Positions 1-8,806 of a DNA stretch of 64,000 bases are shown piece after piece (the first letter of the stretch is position 1; every line of letters starts with the position of its first letter). Source of the DNA: Clostridia bacterium (GTDB lineage: Bacteria > Bacillota > Clostridia > Lachnospirales > Anaerotignaceae); NCBI GenBank assembly GCA_022651385.1, contig JALCQR010000012.1, positions 1 to 64,000 of the forward strand, in the 5' to 3' direction. The notes beneath the pieces are model-generated. The model saw nothing but the letters and a program-made list of their open reading frames with translations, ran no database searches and was not told the DNA's origin. A program made the translations under genes and the position numbers.

Positions 1-276
<276 letters not shown>

Positions 277-277
277 C

Positions 278-313
278 AAAAATCCTGCCTCGTAATGAGA
301 CAGGATTTTTCTA
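278..313 (+). terminator. Rho-independent terminator of tRNA-Ala
   Basis: AAAAATCCTG pairs with CAGGATTTTT around a short loop, and the descending arm ends in a T run. It follows the tRNA CCA end directly. Confidence 0.85.
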
Positions 314-390
314 TACCATTTCGATTAACACGTGACCCAACAAAACGCATGACTCTTGAAACGCAGAGTATGTGCGGTAGTCAGAGCACT

Positions 391-406
391 TTTTGTTATG
401 ACAAAA
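391..406. promoter_or_regulatory. Short inverted repeat upstream of the defence operon
   Basis: TTTTGT and ACAAAA form a 6-bp inverted repeat around TATG, about 35 bases upstream of the proposed -35 element of the operon. It could be a binding site for the small HTH protein encoded first in the operon. This is only a placement argument. Confidence 0.25.
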
Positions 407-441
407 GCATTTAGAAAAGATGAAATATTTTCCACAGAGGC

Positions 442-470
442 TTGCTTCTGTTCAGATAAAAGAATATACT
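442..470 (+). promoter_or_regulatory. Candidate sigma-A promoter of the DISARM-type operon
   Basis: TTGCTT, a 17-base spacer and TATACT lie about 37 bases upstream of the first start codon. It is the best hexamer pair in the gap between the tRNA terminator and the HTH gene, and no other strong promoter is seen before the end of the gene row. Confidence 0.45.
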
Positions 471-506
471 GTAATATATAAAATTATAGTCCTTGAGGTG
501 TTGAAT

Positions 507-686
507 ATGGATTTTTTGACGACGAAGCAAGCTGCAAAATTGTGGGGGATCTCTCCCCGGCGTGTAGCATTGCTTTGCTCACAGGGACGTATTACCGGTG
601 TCATGAAGGCCGGTAAGACTTGGCTACTGCCCCCTGATGCTCAGAAGCCTGCCGACCCGCGCTTTGAAAGTAGAGAAGATAAATAG
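507..686 (+). CDS. Small helix-turn-helix protein heading the defence operon
   Basis: This is a 59-residue basic protein. The ATG at 507 has GAGGTG six bases upstream; an in-frame ATG at 420 lacks a site and is not used here. Residues about 5-45 (TTKQAAKLWGIS, then RVALLCSQGRI and AGKTWLLP) match the MerR/excisionase-type winged helix seen in many small helix-turn-helix domain proteins that lead restriction or defence operons. It probably binds DNA near its own promoter and tunes expression, but activator, repressor or excisionase roles cannot be told apart from sequence. It lies 49 bases upstream of the cytosine methyltransferase in the same orientation, which suits a controller protein. Confidence 0.75.
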   Translation: MDFLTTKQAAKLWGISPRRVALLCSQGRITGVMKAGKTWLLPPDAQKPADPRFESREDK

Positions 687-735
687 GAAAAAACGAGCAC
701 TCAGAAATAATAACACAGAACAACGAGGAATCTAT

Positions 736-2022
736 ATGCCTTTGAATAACATACAGTCAAATTACAATTTCATTGATCTTTTCGCAGGCGCAGGAGGTCT
801 GTCTGAAGGCTTTTTGCAGGCAGGGTTTAACCCTGTTGCCCATGTTGAAATGAATGAGTTTGCCGCAAAGACGCTCGAAACAAGAAGCGCTTACTACTAT
901 TTAAAAAGCACTAATAACCTTGGTTTATATAAGAAATACTTAAGCGGCAAAATCACACGCGATGAATTTGTGAAGCAGATTCCTGCTTCTATCACAAAGA
1001 CCGTAATCAATGAAACCATGTCCGATGATACTTTACCCGCTGTCTTCAAAACCATTGACGGAATAATGAAGATCAGGGGCATTTCAAAGGTTGATGTCAT
1101 CGTTGGTGGTCCTCCATGCCAGGCATACTCTCTTGTTGGCAGAGCACAGAGCAGCCACATGGAAGTTCCTATGGCTGAGGATCCGCGGAATTATCTGTAC
1201 AAACTTTATGCAAGATTCCTGAAGCGCTATCAGCCACGCATGTTTGTGTTTGAAAATGTCATCGGTATTGAATCGGCAAACGGCGGTACTACATGGAAGA
1301 ACATCCAGAAGTATCTGAAGCGCGTCGGATACGAAATAGAATGCCATGAGCAAAATGCGCAGACCTTCGGTGTCCTTCAGAACAGACGCCGCATAATTAT
1401 CGTCGGATGGCTGAAAAAAAGCGGATTGAAATATCCGGATTTTCTGAAAATCAAATCTGATGCCGTTGTCAATGACCTTTTCACCGATTTGCCAAAGCTG
1501 CATCCGGGCGAGAGTTCTGACAAATATGCCCGGACAAAGACAAGCCGTTATGTCCTCGAGTCAGGCATCAGAACTGCAGATGATATTCTGACGCTCCACA
1601 TCTGCCGCCCCAACAAGGAGCGCGATATAGAAATTTATCGGAGAGCCGTTGAATTATGGAATGACGGTCACAAACGTCTGAATTACAATGATCTTCCGGA
1701 AGAACTGAAGACTCATAAGAACAGGCATTCCTTCACAGACAGGTTCAAAGTGGTTGAAGGTGATGAGAAGTGCTGCCATACGATACTTGCACACTTGTCA
1801 AAGGATGGGCATTACTTTATTCATCCGGATATTGAACAACACCGCTCCATCACGGTGAGAGAAGCCGCAAGAATACAGTCTTTCCCCGACAGTTACTTTT
1901 TTGAGGGGCCCAGAACATCGCAGTTTATTCAGATTGGCAACGCTGTCCCTCCGCTGATGGCGAAGGGAATCGCCATGGGCATTTTTGAGCAGTTGCACAA
2001 AGGTGATTGCAATGGAAGGTAA
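736..2022 (+). CDS. DNA (cytosine-5-)-methyltransferase, DrmMII-like
   Basis: This 428-residue enzyme transfers a methyl group from S-adenosylmethionine to C5 of cytosine. The diagnostic motifs are in order: FAGAGG (about 16-21, cofactor loop), GGPPCQ with catalytic Cys128, ENV (173-175), QNRRR (215-219), the REAARIQSFPDSY block (375-387) and GNAVPP (401-406). An insertion-like segment of about 70 residues sits between motif I and the PPC loop. The start at 736 is chosen because CGAGGAA precedes it and the fold begins ten residues later. The end overlaps the next gene by 11 bases. In class 2 DISARM a 5-cytosine methylase (DrmMII) marks self DNA; here it stands next to class 1 components. Its target site cannot be read from sequence. 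Confidence 0.9.
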   Translation: MPLNNIQSNYNFIDLFAGAGGLSEGFLQAGFNPVAHVEMNEFAAKTLETRSAYYYLKSTNNLGLYKKYLSGKITRDEFVKQIPASITKTVINETMSDDTLPAVFKTIDGIMKIRGISKVDVIVGGPPCQAYSLVGRAQSSHMEVPMAEDPRNYLYKLYARFLKRYQPRMFVFENVIGIESANGGTTWKNIQKYLKRVGYEIECHEQNAQTFGVLQNRRRIIIVGWLKKSGLKYPDFLKIKSDAVVNDLFTDLPKLHPGESSDKYARTKTSRYVLESGIRTADDILTLHICRPNKERDIEIYRRAVELWNDGHKRLNYNDLPEELKTHKNRHSFTDRFKVVEGDEKCCHTILAHLSKDGHYFIHPDIEQHRSITVREAARIQSFPDSYFFEGPRTSQFIQIGNAVPPLMAKGIAMGIFEQLHKGDCNGR

Positions 2023-4630
2023 CCTGCTCCTCGAGCAATTCAGCAGATATAAAAAAATAGAGCTTGAGGACTCACCGTTTCATTTCCTGCTTGATGCCAA
2101 CATAGAACGGAACCCTCATCAGGTCAATGCTTTCTGTGCAGCTATCCAAGCTCTGAAAACTGGAGGAATTGTCCTTGCGGACGAAGTAGGACTTGGCAAA
2201 ACAATCGAGGCCGGTCTTGTGCTGAAATACGTGCTTGATTCAGGAGCAAAACGTGTTTTGATCGCTCTTCCCGCTTCCCTCCGGAAACAGTGGGAACTTG
2301 AACTTGAAGAGAAATTCGGACTGGAATCAACGATTCTCGACAGAATCATCGTCGAAAAGGATTCCTCCGGCTGGCGCGACAGATTCAATGACAGGAAAAA
2401 GGCGCAGATCATTCTGACATCGTATGACTATGCTTCCAAGTTGATGAAGAGATTTCCGGATGTAAAGTGGGACTTCATAATCATTGATGAGGCTCACAAT
2501 CTCAGAAATGTATTTCACGGGACAAAACGGGCAAAGAACCTGTACGACCTTTCCAAGGGTATTCCAAAGATTCTGCTGACTGCAACGCCTTTGCAGAATT
2601 CACTGACAGATCTTCACGGACTGATTTCTTTTATAGATCCCAGAATTTTCGGCAGTGAAAAGGTGTTCAACAAGCGCTATGTCGAAGGACAGAATTACGC
2701 GGATTTAAAGCTGGAATTATCCCCGGTGCTTTACCGCACACTTCGCAAAGATGTGACGAAGTACATGAATTTCAAGAAGAGAACCTGTAAAACAGTTGAT
2801 TTTACGCTTTCCCACGATGAAATGGAGTTGTATCAGAGAGTCAATGACTTTTTGAAACGGGATATCCTGTATTCCATTCCCATGTCAAACCGGGGGCTTA
2901 TTATCCTTGTTATCCGCAAACTCCTTGCCTCCTCCAGTTTCGCTCTGATAGAGACATTTGAAATTTTGAAGAAGAGGCTTCAGAAGCTCTGTGATGGAAG
3001 CAAGTCGGCAAACGCCCAGGAAGGCTTTGATTTGTTCTGGAGCTTTGTTGAGGATGAAATTGACGAGTCAGGTTTTGAAGAAACCGAGGATGAAGATACG
3101 GTTATTCAGAAACAGCAGATACAGGCGGAGCTCAATGAAGTGAACCTGATCATCGGTGTTGCAAAGCGCATTAAGACGAACGCCAAAATCGAGGCACTGA
3201 AAACTGCAATACATATAGCCTTCGATCACCAGCAGGAACAGGGTATTTCGCAAAAGGTTGTTATTTTCACCGAATCCAAGCGTACCCAGAAATACATTGC
3301 CGCAGAGCTTCGGAAAACAGGATATGAAGATGAGGACATTCTTCTCTTCAACGGGGATTTTGACGATACCATGACAAAGGAAATATACAGGACATGGCAG
3401 GTCAAGAACTTCGGAAAGACCAATTACGGCCGGAGTGTTGAGTACAAACACGCAATCGTGGATTACTTCCAGTACAACGCCAAGATTCTGATATGCACTG
3501 ATGCAGGTTCCGAAGGCCTGAACCTGCAGTTCTGCAACACGGTGATAAACTACGACCTGCCGTGGAACCCGCAGAAAATCGAGCAAAGAATCGGCCGCTG
3601 CCACCGTTACGGACAGCAACATGATGTAGTGGCCATAAACCTGCTGAATACGCAGAATGCCGCTGACCAGCGGGTTTACGACATACTGTCAAAGAAGTTT
3701 GAACTGTTTGAGGGCGTGTTCGGAGCCTCGGACATAGCTCTCGGAGTCTTGGAATCAGGGACAAACTTCGAAAAAATGGTGCTGCAGATTTACCAGACCT
3801 GCGATACCACTGCGGAATTCAAGAAAGCATTTGACAAACTGGACCGGAGGCTCGACGCCAGGATGGACAAAAAAGCCAGGGAACTGCGCTCTCTGTTTCT
3901 TACCGAGAGCAGCGGAGCCAAGGAACAGGCACTGGATAAAACAAAGGCTGATATAGCCCGGTATCTGCAGGAAGTTGAATTTTGGAACGGCTTTGACGAG
4001 CCGGAATTGGACGGGAAGCAATACTACTGGAAAATCGACAACTGGGGCAATGATGTCATGGGTTCGCATGGTGTTTTGTTTATAGGAGCATTCTGCAACG
4101 GAGCAAAACTCCTGTTTCCTGTGCTGCTACTCTGCGACGAACATGGGGACTATGTCGATTTCACTGAGAATGAAATGGTTCAAGCGTTAGGAAGCGCAAA
4201 TGATTCCAATATCCGTTATTTTGCTCCCTCTGATGAGGAAGTTCGCCGATATCAGAAGATATATGACCAGCTTACTGAAGAAATGACCATCCGGTACCGC
4301 CAGAGCGTGGAGCCGCAGATGGCCTATAATAAACGCAAGGTGGAAAACTGGGTTGAAATACAGACGGAACAGCTGAATATCCAGATTGAGGATATGTCGG
4401 CTGAAATTGATGAACTGATGACCCGGGCTGCAGAGGCTGTGGATTTCCTTGAAAAAGTGGATATCCGGAAAGAAGCGGATGAAAAGCGGAAACACCTGCA
4501 GAAATTCCAGCAGACATTTCACAAGAAGGTCTCCGCCATTCAGGAAGATGGACGGCGGGAAATCGGAACATTTAACAAGCAGTTCGATATTAACCCTATA
4601 CTGCTGGTTAATATTGTCCTGAAATTTTAG
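2012..4630 (+). CDS. drmD: SNF2-family helicase, DrmD-like
   Basis: This 872-residue superfamily 2 ATPase has Walker A DEVGLGKT at 57-64, DEAH at 159-162, TATP at 190-193, and helicase C motifs GSEGLNLQF (about 497) and QRIGRCHRYGQ (about 524-534). The C-terminal third (about 750-860) is charged and probably coiled coil. The architecture fits RapA/SNF2-like DNA translocases, and DrmD of class 1 DISARM is such a protein. The start ATG at 2012 has AAGGTGAT upstream and overlaps the methyltransferase stop by 11 bases, implying translational coupling. It probably translocates on double-stranded DNA as part of the defence complex. The name rests on family and neighbourhood, not on a search. Confidence 0.8.
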   Translation: MEGNLLLEQFSRYKKIELEDSPFHFLLDANIERNPHQVNAFCAAIQALKTGGIVLADEVGLGKTIEAGLVLKYVLDSGAKRVLIALPASLRKQWELELEEKFGLESTILDRIIVEKDSSGWRDRFNDRKKAQIILTSYDYASKLMKRFPDVKWDFIIIDEAHNLRNVFHGTKRAKNLYDLSKGIPKILLTATPLQNSLTDLHGLISFIDPRIFGSEKVFNKRYVEGQNYADLKLELSPVLYRTLRKDVTKYMNFKKRTCKTVDFTLSHDEMELYQRVNDFLKRDILYSIPMSNRGLIILVIRKLLASSSFALIETFEILKKRLQKLCDGSKSANAQEGFDLFWSFVEDEIDESGFEETEDEDTVIQKQQIQAELNEVNLIIGVAKRIKTNAKIEALKTAIHIAFDHQQEQGISQKVVIFTESKRTQKYIAAELRKTGYEDEDILLFNGDFDDTMTKEIYRTWQVKNFGKTNYGRSVEYKHAIVDYFQYNAKILICTDAGSEGLNLQFCNTVINYDLPWNPQKIEQRIGRCHRYGQQHDVVAINLLNTQNAADQRVYDILSKKFELFEGVFGASDIALGVLESGTNFEKMVLQIYQTCDTTAEFKKAFDKLDRRLDARMDKKARELRSLFLTESSGAKEQALDKTKADIARYLQEVEFWNGFDEPELDGKQYYWKIDNWGNDVMGSHGVLFIGAFCNGAKLLFPVLLLCDEHGDYVDFTENEMVQALGSANDSNIRYFAPSDEEVRRYQKIYDQLTEEMTIRYRQSVEPQMAYNKRKVENWVEIQTEQLNIQIEDMSAEIDELMTRAAEAVDFLEKVDIRKEADEKRKHLQKFQQTFHKKVSAIQEDGRREIGTFNKQFDINPILLVNIVLKF

Positions 4631-4642
4631 GAGAAATCTAAT

Positions 4643-6163
4643 ATGAAGAAAACGGGAAGATTAGAGCTGACCTGGGTTGGCAAGTATGATGAAAAAATTA
4701 TCGAGCCGAGGATTCTACTGGAGGACAAAAGCAAGTCCTACGGAGATCCTACAAGCAAAAACATGCTAATTCACGGGGATAATCTCATTGCCCTAAAGGC
4801 ACTGCAACAGGATTTTTCAGGGAGAATCAAGTGTATATATATTGATCCGCCTTATAACACGGGCAGTGCCTTTGAACAATATGATGACGGGCTGGAACAT
4901 TCCATATGGTTGTCGATGATCAGAGATAGGCTTGTTGTTTTAAAAGAGCTTCTTTCCAATGAGGGAACTATATGGATAAGTATTGATGATAACGAAGAAG
5001 CATATTTAAAAGTTCTCTGCGATGAAATTTTTGGTAGAGAAAACTTTATTAACACAGTTATCTGGCAAAAAATTCATAGCTTAAAAAATGATGCTCGTTA
5101 CTTATCTGAGAATCATGATTTCATTCTCGTATATGCAAAAGACAAGGAATCTGTCCAATTTAATTTATTAGGCCGAACAGAAAGCATGAATTCTCGATAT
5201 AAAAATCCTGATAATGATATAAGAGGGCCATGGCAATCAGGTGACTTAGTTGCAAGCGAAGAACGTACTAATGGGCATTTTATTGTTACATCGCCTATTA
5301 CAGGGAAGGCTTTCGATGTCCCAAGTGGAAAACATTGGGTTTATTCAGAAGAAAACCTGAGAATCATGGTTTCTGAAGGAAGAGTTTGGTTTGGAAAGAA
5401 TGGTGATGCCTTTCCCAGAAAAAAAAGGTATTTATCCGAAGTAATGCGAGGCCGCAAAGGAAGTACTATTTGGCTCAGCGAAGAAGTGGGTCATAACCAA
5501 GAAGCAAAAAGAGAGAGCATAAAACTTTTCGGCAAAGAATCTTCTTTTGCTACTCCTAAACCCGAACGATTAATCGCACAAATATTAACATTGGGAAGCA
5601 ATGAAAACGATATAATATTAGATTCTTTTCTTGGCTCAGGAACAACCATAGCAGTCGCGCAAAAAATGAATCGTCGATGGATAGGTATAGAAATGGGCGA
5701 ACAATGTTATACCCATTGCAAATCACGAATGGATATGGTTGTGGACGGAGAGCAAGGTGGAATAAGTACGTCATATAATTGGCAAGGTGGCGGCGGTTAC
5801 CATTTCTATGAACTTGCTCCGAGCCTGCTCGTGAAAAACGACAAGCTGCCGGTTTACCAGATAAACCCGTCCTACACCTTTGAAATGCTCTGCGAGGCCA
5901 TCTGCAAGATTGAGGGATTCAAATATAAGCCGGAGGATGTCTTCCATGGGTACTCCTCTGAAAAAAGGTTTATCCACATAACGAAGGAATTCGTAAATGC
6001 CGGATATGTCAAATCGCTGTCGGCCAGACTTGCCAATGGTCAGTCCCTCCTGATATACGGCACGAAGATCCAGTCGGACATGATTCTGCCCGATAACATT
6101 GAGGTAAAGAAAATACCGAAAGACCTTCTGGAAAAGTGCGATTTTGAAAGCGAGGCAGAATAG
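4643..6163 (+). CDS. Type III-like adenine-N6 DNA methyltransferase (Mod / DrmMI candidate)
   Basis: This 506-residue beta-class amino-methyltransferase has catalytic motif DPPYNTG at 68-74, ahead of the cofactor motif DSFLGSGTT near 327-335. That order is typical of type III Mod subunits. AGGAGAAAT precedes the ATG at 4643. The last 110 residues resemble the C-terminal domain of Mod proteins that contacts Res. The middle of the gene (roughly 5000-5780), which holds the target recognition domain, is much more AT-rich than both ends, suggesting exchange of the specificity segment. The next gene is a Res-like protein starting directly after this stop, so the two may form a Mod-Res pair. The enzyme could also serve as the DISARM class 1 methylase DrmMI. 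Confidence 0.85.
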   Translation: MKKTGRLELTWVGKYDEKIIEPRILLEDKSKSYGDPTSKNMLIHGDNLIALKALQQDFSGRIKCIYIDPPYNTGSAFEQYDDGLEHSIWLSMIRDRLVVLKELLSNEGTIWISIDDNEEAYLKVLCDEIFGRENFINTVIWQKIHSLKNDARYLSENHDFILVYAKDKESVQFNLLGRTESMNSRYKNPDNDIRGPWQSGDLVASEERTNGHFIVTSPITGKAFDVPSGKHWVYSEENLRIMVSEGRVWFGKNGDAFPRKKRYLSEVMRGRKGSTIWLSEEVGHNQEAKRESIKLFGKESSFATPKPERLIAQILTLGSNENDIILDSFLGSGTTIAVAQKMNRRWIGIEMGEQCYTHCKSRMDMVVDGEQGGISTSYNWQGGGGYHFYELAPSLLVKNDKLPVYQINPSYTFEMLCEAICKIEGFKYKPEDVFHGYSSEKRFIHITKEFVNAGYVKSLSARLANGQSLLIYGTKIQSDMILPDNIEVKKIPKDLLEKCDFESEAE

Positions 6164-8806
6164 ATGTCAGACATAGTGAAAAAAATCAAGTACGCGATGA
6201 GTCTGAGGACCCCGCAGGAGGAAGCGCTTTCCTGCCTCGACGCCATCAGCTCACATTGTGATTACAAGAAAGACAGCAAGGAGACCATCGAGAAAGCCGC
6301 GACGGAATACTGTGAAAAGCAGCGCAGGATTCAATCGGAATTTAACTTTCCGTCTTTCTGTTATGCCATGGCCACTGGCATAGGGAAAACACGTCTTATG
6401 GGAGCGTGCATTTATTACCTGTACAAGACAAAGGGATATAAGCATTTCTTTATCCTCGCCCCAGGCAGTACGATTTATGACAAGTTTCGCATGGAATCCA
6501 ATCCGAATCATCCGAAGTATATCTTCAAGGGGCTTGAATCGGAAATGGGAAGACCCAAGGTTTATGACGGCGAGAATTACGATACATATCCCGTGAAATT
6601 CGAGCAGATGACGCTGCGTGTTGAAAAGGCCTCCGAGATACAACTCTTCATTTTTAATATCGGAAAGATATTCAACAGTAAGACGGATGTGCAGTTCAAT
6701 TTCCACAAGTTTAAGGAAACGCTCGGCACTTCCTTTGCGGATGTGCTGGCGCAGTTTGATGACCTTGTGATATGCATGGACGAGGCTCACCGCTACTATG
6801 CCCCCGCTTCCATGAAAGCCATCAATTATCTGAAGCCGGTGCTCGGGCTTGAATTCACCGCCACGCCAAAGTCAACCTCCAATGTCATATACGCTTATGA
6901 TCTTGCAAGAGGCGCTGTCGAAGGATACCTCAAGATTCCTGTCGTTATGGGCCGCTCAAACATGGCGGGCTACAGCCAGAATGATATTGAGGAAATGAAG
7001 ATTCGTGATGGCCTTACCCTTCATGAACACCGAAAGACCGTCTTGAAACAATATTGCAGCGACAACGGACTGGATTATGTGAAACCTATTGTACTGATTG
7101 CCTGTAAGGACACCGACCATGCCAAGAAAATCCGTGCCCTCATAGACAGTGACGATTTTCAGAATGGTAAATACAAGGGTAAGGTAATAGAAATTCACTC
7201 CAAGCAGACCGGTGAGGAGTCAGATGAGAACATTCGTCTCCTGCTCTCCATAGAAAGCAACGCTAACCCAGTGGAGATTGTTCTGCACGTATATAAGCTG
7301 AAGGAAGGCTGGGATGTCAACAATCTGTTCACCATCATCCCGCTGAATGCCGCAAAGAGTGATATTCTGGCAATGCAGACAATAGGCCGCGGCCTGAGAC
7401 TTCCGTTTGGAGAACAGACGGGCAACGAAGACCTCGACACGCTCGATATTGTGGCACACGACCACTACAGGGAACTGGTTGATGAAATCAAAAGCAGTGA
7501 TATCTTCCGTTACCGTGACCTTGATAAGACAGCTGTCGAGCCGACAGAGTCAGTGGATGTTTCCAGTTCCGTTGACGACGGACAGCTTACTCTGTTTGAC
7601 GTTGCCATGACCGCATCTGGCGTAAAGACTTTTGCTGAAGTGAGCACTACAAAGACGCAGCTTGAAATCTATCAGGAATATGTCAAAACATTCATGGCTT
7701 CCCAGCGCAAAACAAAGACGGAAAACGATAATCAGATGTCGATATCCGACTTCATTCCCGGCGTGAAACCAGATAATACGCCAACAGAAGATACCGCCCT
7801 TTCACAGCCGCAGACTTCCCTGAAATCAGGTAAGCAGCCTTTGAGCAAAGAGGAATTTGTGAAGGCTGTGAAAGAATATTCCGCCAAGGCAATCTCTGTC
7901 CCCAAGATTCTCGTGCAAACGACCTCGGAGGTGAAATTCAACCGTTTTGAAGTAAAACGCACAATACCCGACTTTGAAGTGGCAATGGCAAAGATCGAGC
8001 GTTTCGACGCCATCAACCAGCAGCTTCTGACAGCTGTCGACGCCCAGATACTTGAGGTCAACGATTCGCTGAACACGCTCGCCTGTATGCTGCTGGATTC
8101 AATCAGCGAACTGTCTTATGACGACGCCGACTTCGTTATTGATGTAGTGGAACAATATCTCAGCCAGATTCCGGGTGATGAGGAGGACAAGCGCAGAATC
8201 GTCCGCCGCTATGCCACTCTGATTGTCTCTGACATCCGCCAGCAGATTTATGAGCATATGGACAAAACGACGCAGGACATCCACATTATTCAGAAGGATC
8301 TGATTCTGTTCCGCAAGTTTGTAAAAAATGTCAAGGAGGATGGCAAAGTAAGATTCGACAAGCCATTCACCGACAAGAGCAATATCAAGCAATATCTGTT
8401 TACAGGCTATAAGAAGTCCTATTATCCTTCGAACGCCTTTGACAGCGACACGGAAAGGTTGTTCTCCATCATTCTGGAGGAAGACCCGGATGTCATACGC
8501 TGGATAAAGCCTCCGCTGAACCAGCTCGGTCTGTTTTGGAAGGCAGGTCAGCAGTATAACCCGGATTTTCTGGTGGAGACTTTCTCCGGTAAATTCATGG
8601 TCGAGGTCAAGGCCTTAAACGAGGTGAATTCAGAAGAGGTTGTCTCAAAAGCCAAGGAAGGAATCAAATGGTGCCGGTTTGCATCAACAGCCGACCCTGA
8701 CCATAAAAAATGGGAGTACAAGCTTATATCGGATGATAATATACATCCCGGGAACACCTGCAAGTATACGCTTGGTACCGCCCACGCAGTAAAGGAGGAA
8801 TCATAA
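6164..8806 (+). CDS. Type III restriction Res-like DEAD/DEAH helicase with PD-(D/E)XK nuclease
   Basis: This 880-residue protein combines a superfamily 2 motor and a C-terminal nuclease. Visible are Walker A ATGIGKT (70-76), DEAH (206-209), FTATP (about 230), the IGRGLRLP motif VI (about 407) and, near 800-816, NPDFLVE followed by MVEVKA. The last pair fits the PD-(D/E)XK catalytic core that cuts DNA in type III Res subunits. The start codon follows the methyltransferase stop with no gap, and the stop overlaps the drmA start by one base, so it is expressed with both. Residues about 510-570 are rich in Ser, Thr, Pro and Gln and look like a flexible linker. Whether it cuts unmodified DNA as a Mod-Res enzyme or acts within DISARM is open. 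Confidence 0.85.
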   Translation: MSDIVKKIKYAMSLRTPQEEALSCLDAISSHCDYKKDSKETIEKAATEYCEKQRRIQSEFNFPSFCYAMATGIGKTRLMGACIYYLYKTKGYKHFFILAPGSTIYDKFRMESNPNHPKYIFKGLESEMGRPKVYDGENYDTYPVKFEQMTLRVEKASEIQLFIFNIGKIFNSKTDVQFNFHKFKETLGTSFADVLAQFDDLVICMDEAHRYYAPASMKAINYLKPVLGLEFTATPKSTSNVIYAYDLARGAVEGYLKIPVVMGRSNMAGYSQNDIEEMKIRDGLTLHEHRKTVLKQYCSDNGLDYVKPIVLIACKDTDHAKKIRALIDSDDFQNGKYKGKVIEIHSKQTGEESDENIRLLLSIESNANPVEIVLHVYKLKEGWDVNNLFTIIPLNAAKSDILAMQTIGRGLRLPFGEQTGNEDLDTLDIVAHDHYRELVDEIKSSDIFRYRDLDKTAVEPTESVDVSSSVDDGQLTLFDVAMTASGVKTFAEVSTTKTQLEIYQEYVKTFMASQRKTKTENDNQMSISDFIPGVKPDNTPTEDTALSQPQTSLKSGKQPLSKEEFVKAVKEYSAKAISVPKILVQTTSEVKFNRFEVKRTIPDFEVAMAKIERFDAINQQLLTAVDAQILEVNDSLNTLACMLLDSISELSYDDADFVIDVVEQYLSQIPGDEEDKRRIVRRYATLIVSDIRQQIYEHMDKTTQDIHIIQKDLILFRKFVKNVKEDGKVRFDKPFTDKSNIKQYLFTGYKKSYYPSNAFDSDTERLFSIILEEDPDVIRWIKPPLNQLGLFWKAGQQYNPDFLVETFSGKFMVEVKALNEVNSEEVVSKAKEGIKWCRFASTADPDHKKWEYKLISDDNIHPGNTCKYTLGTAHAVKEES

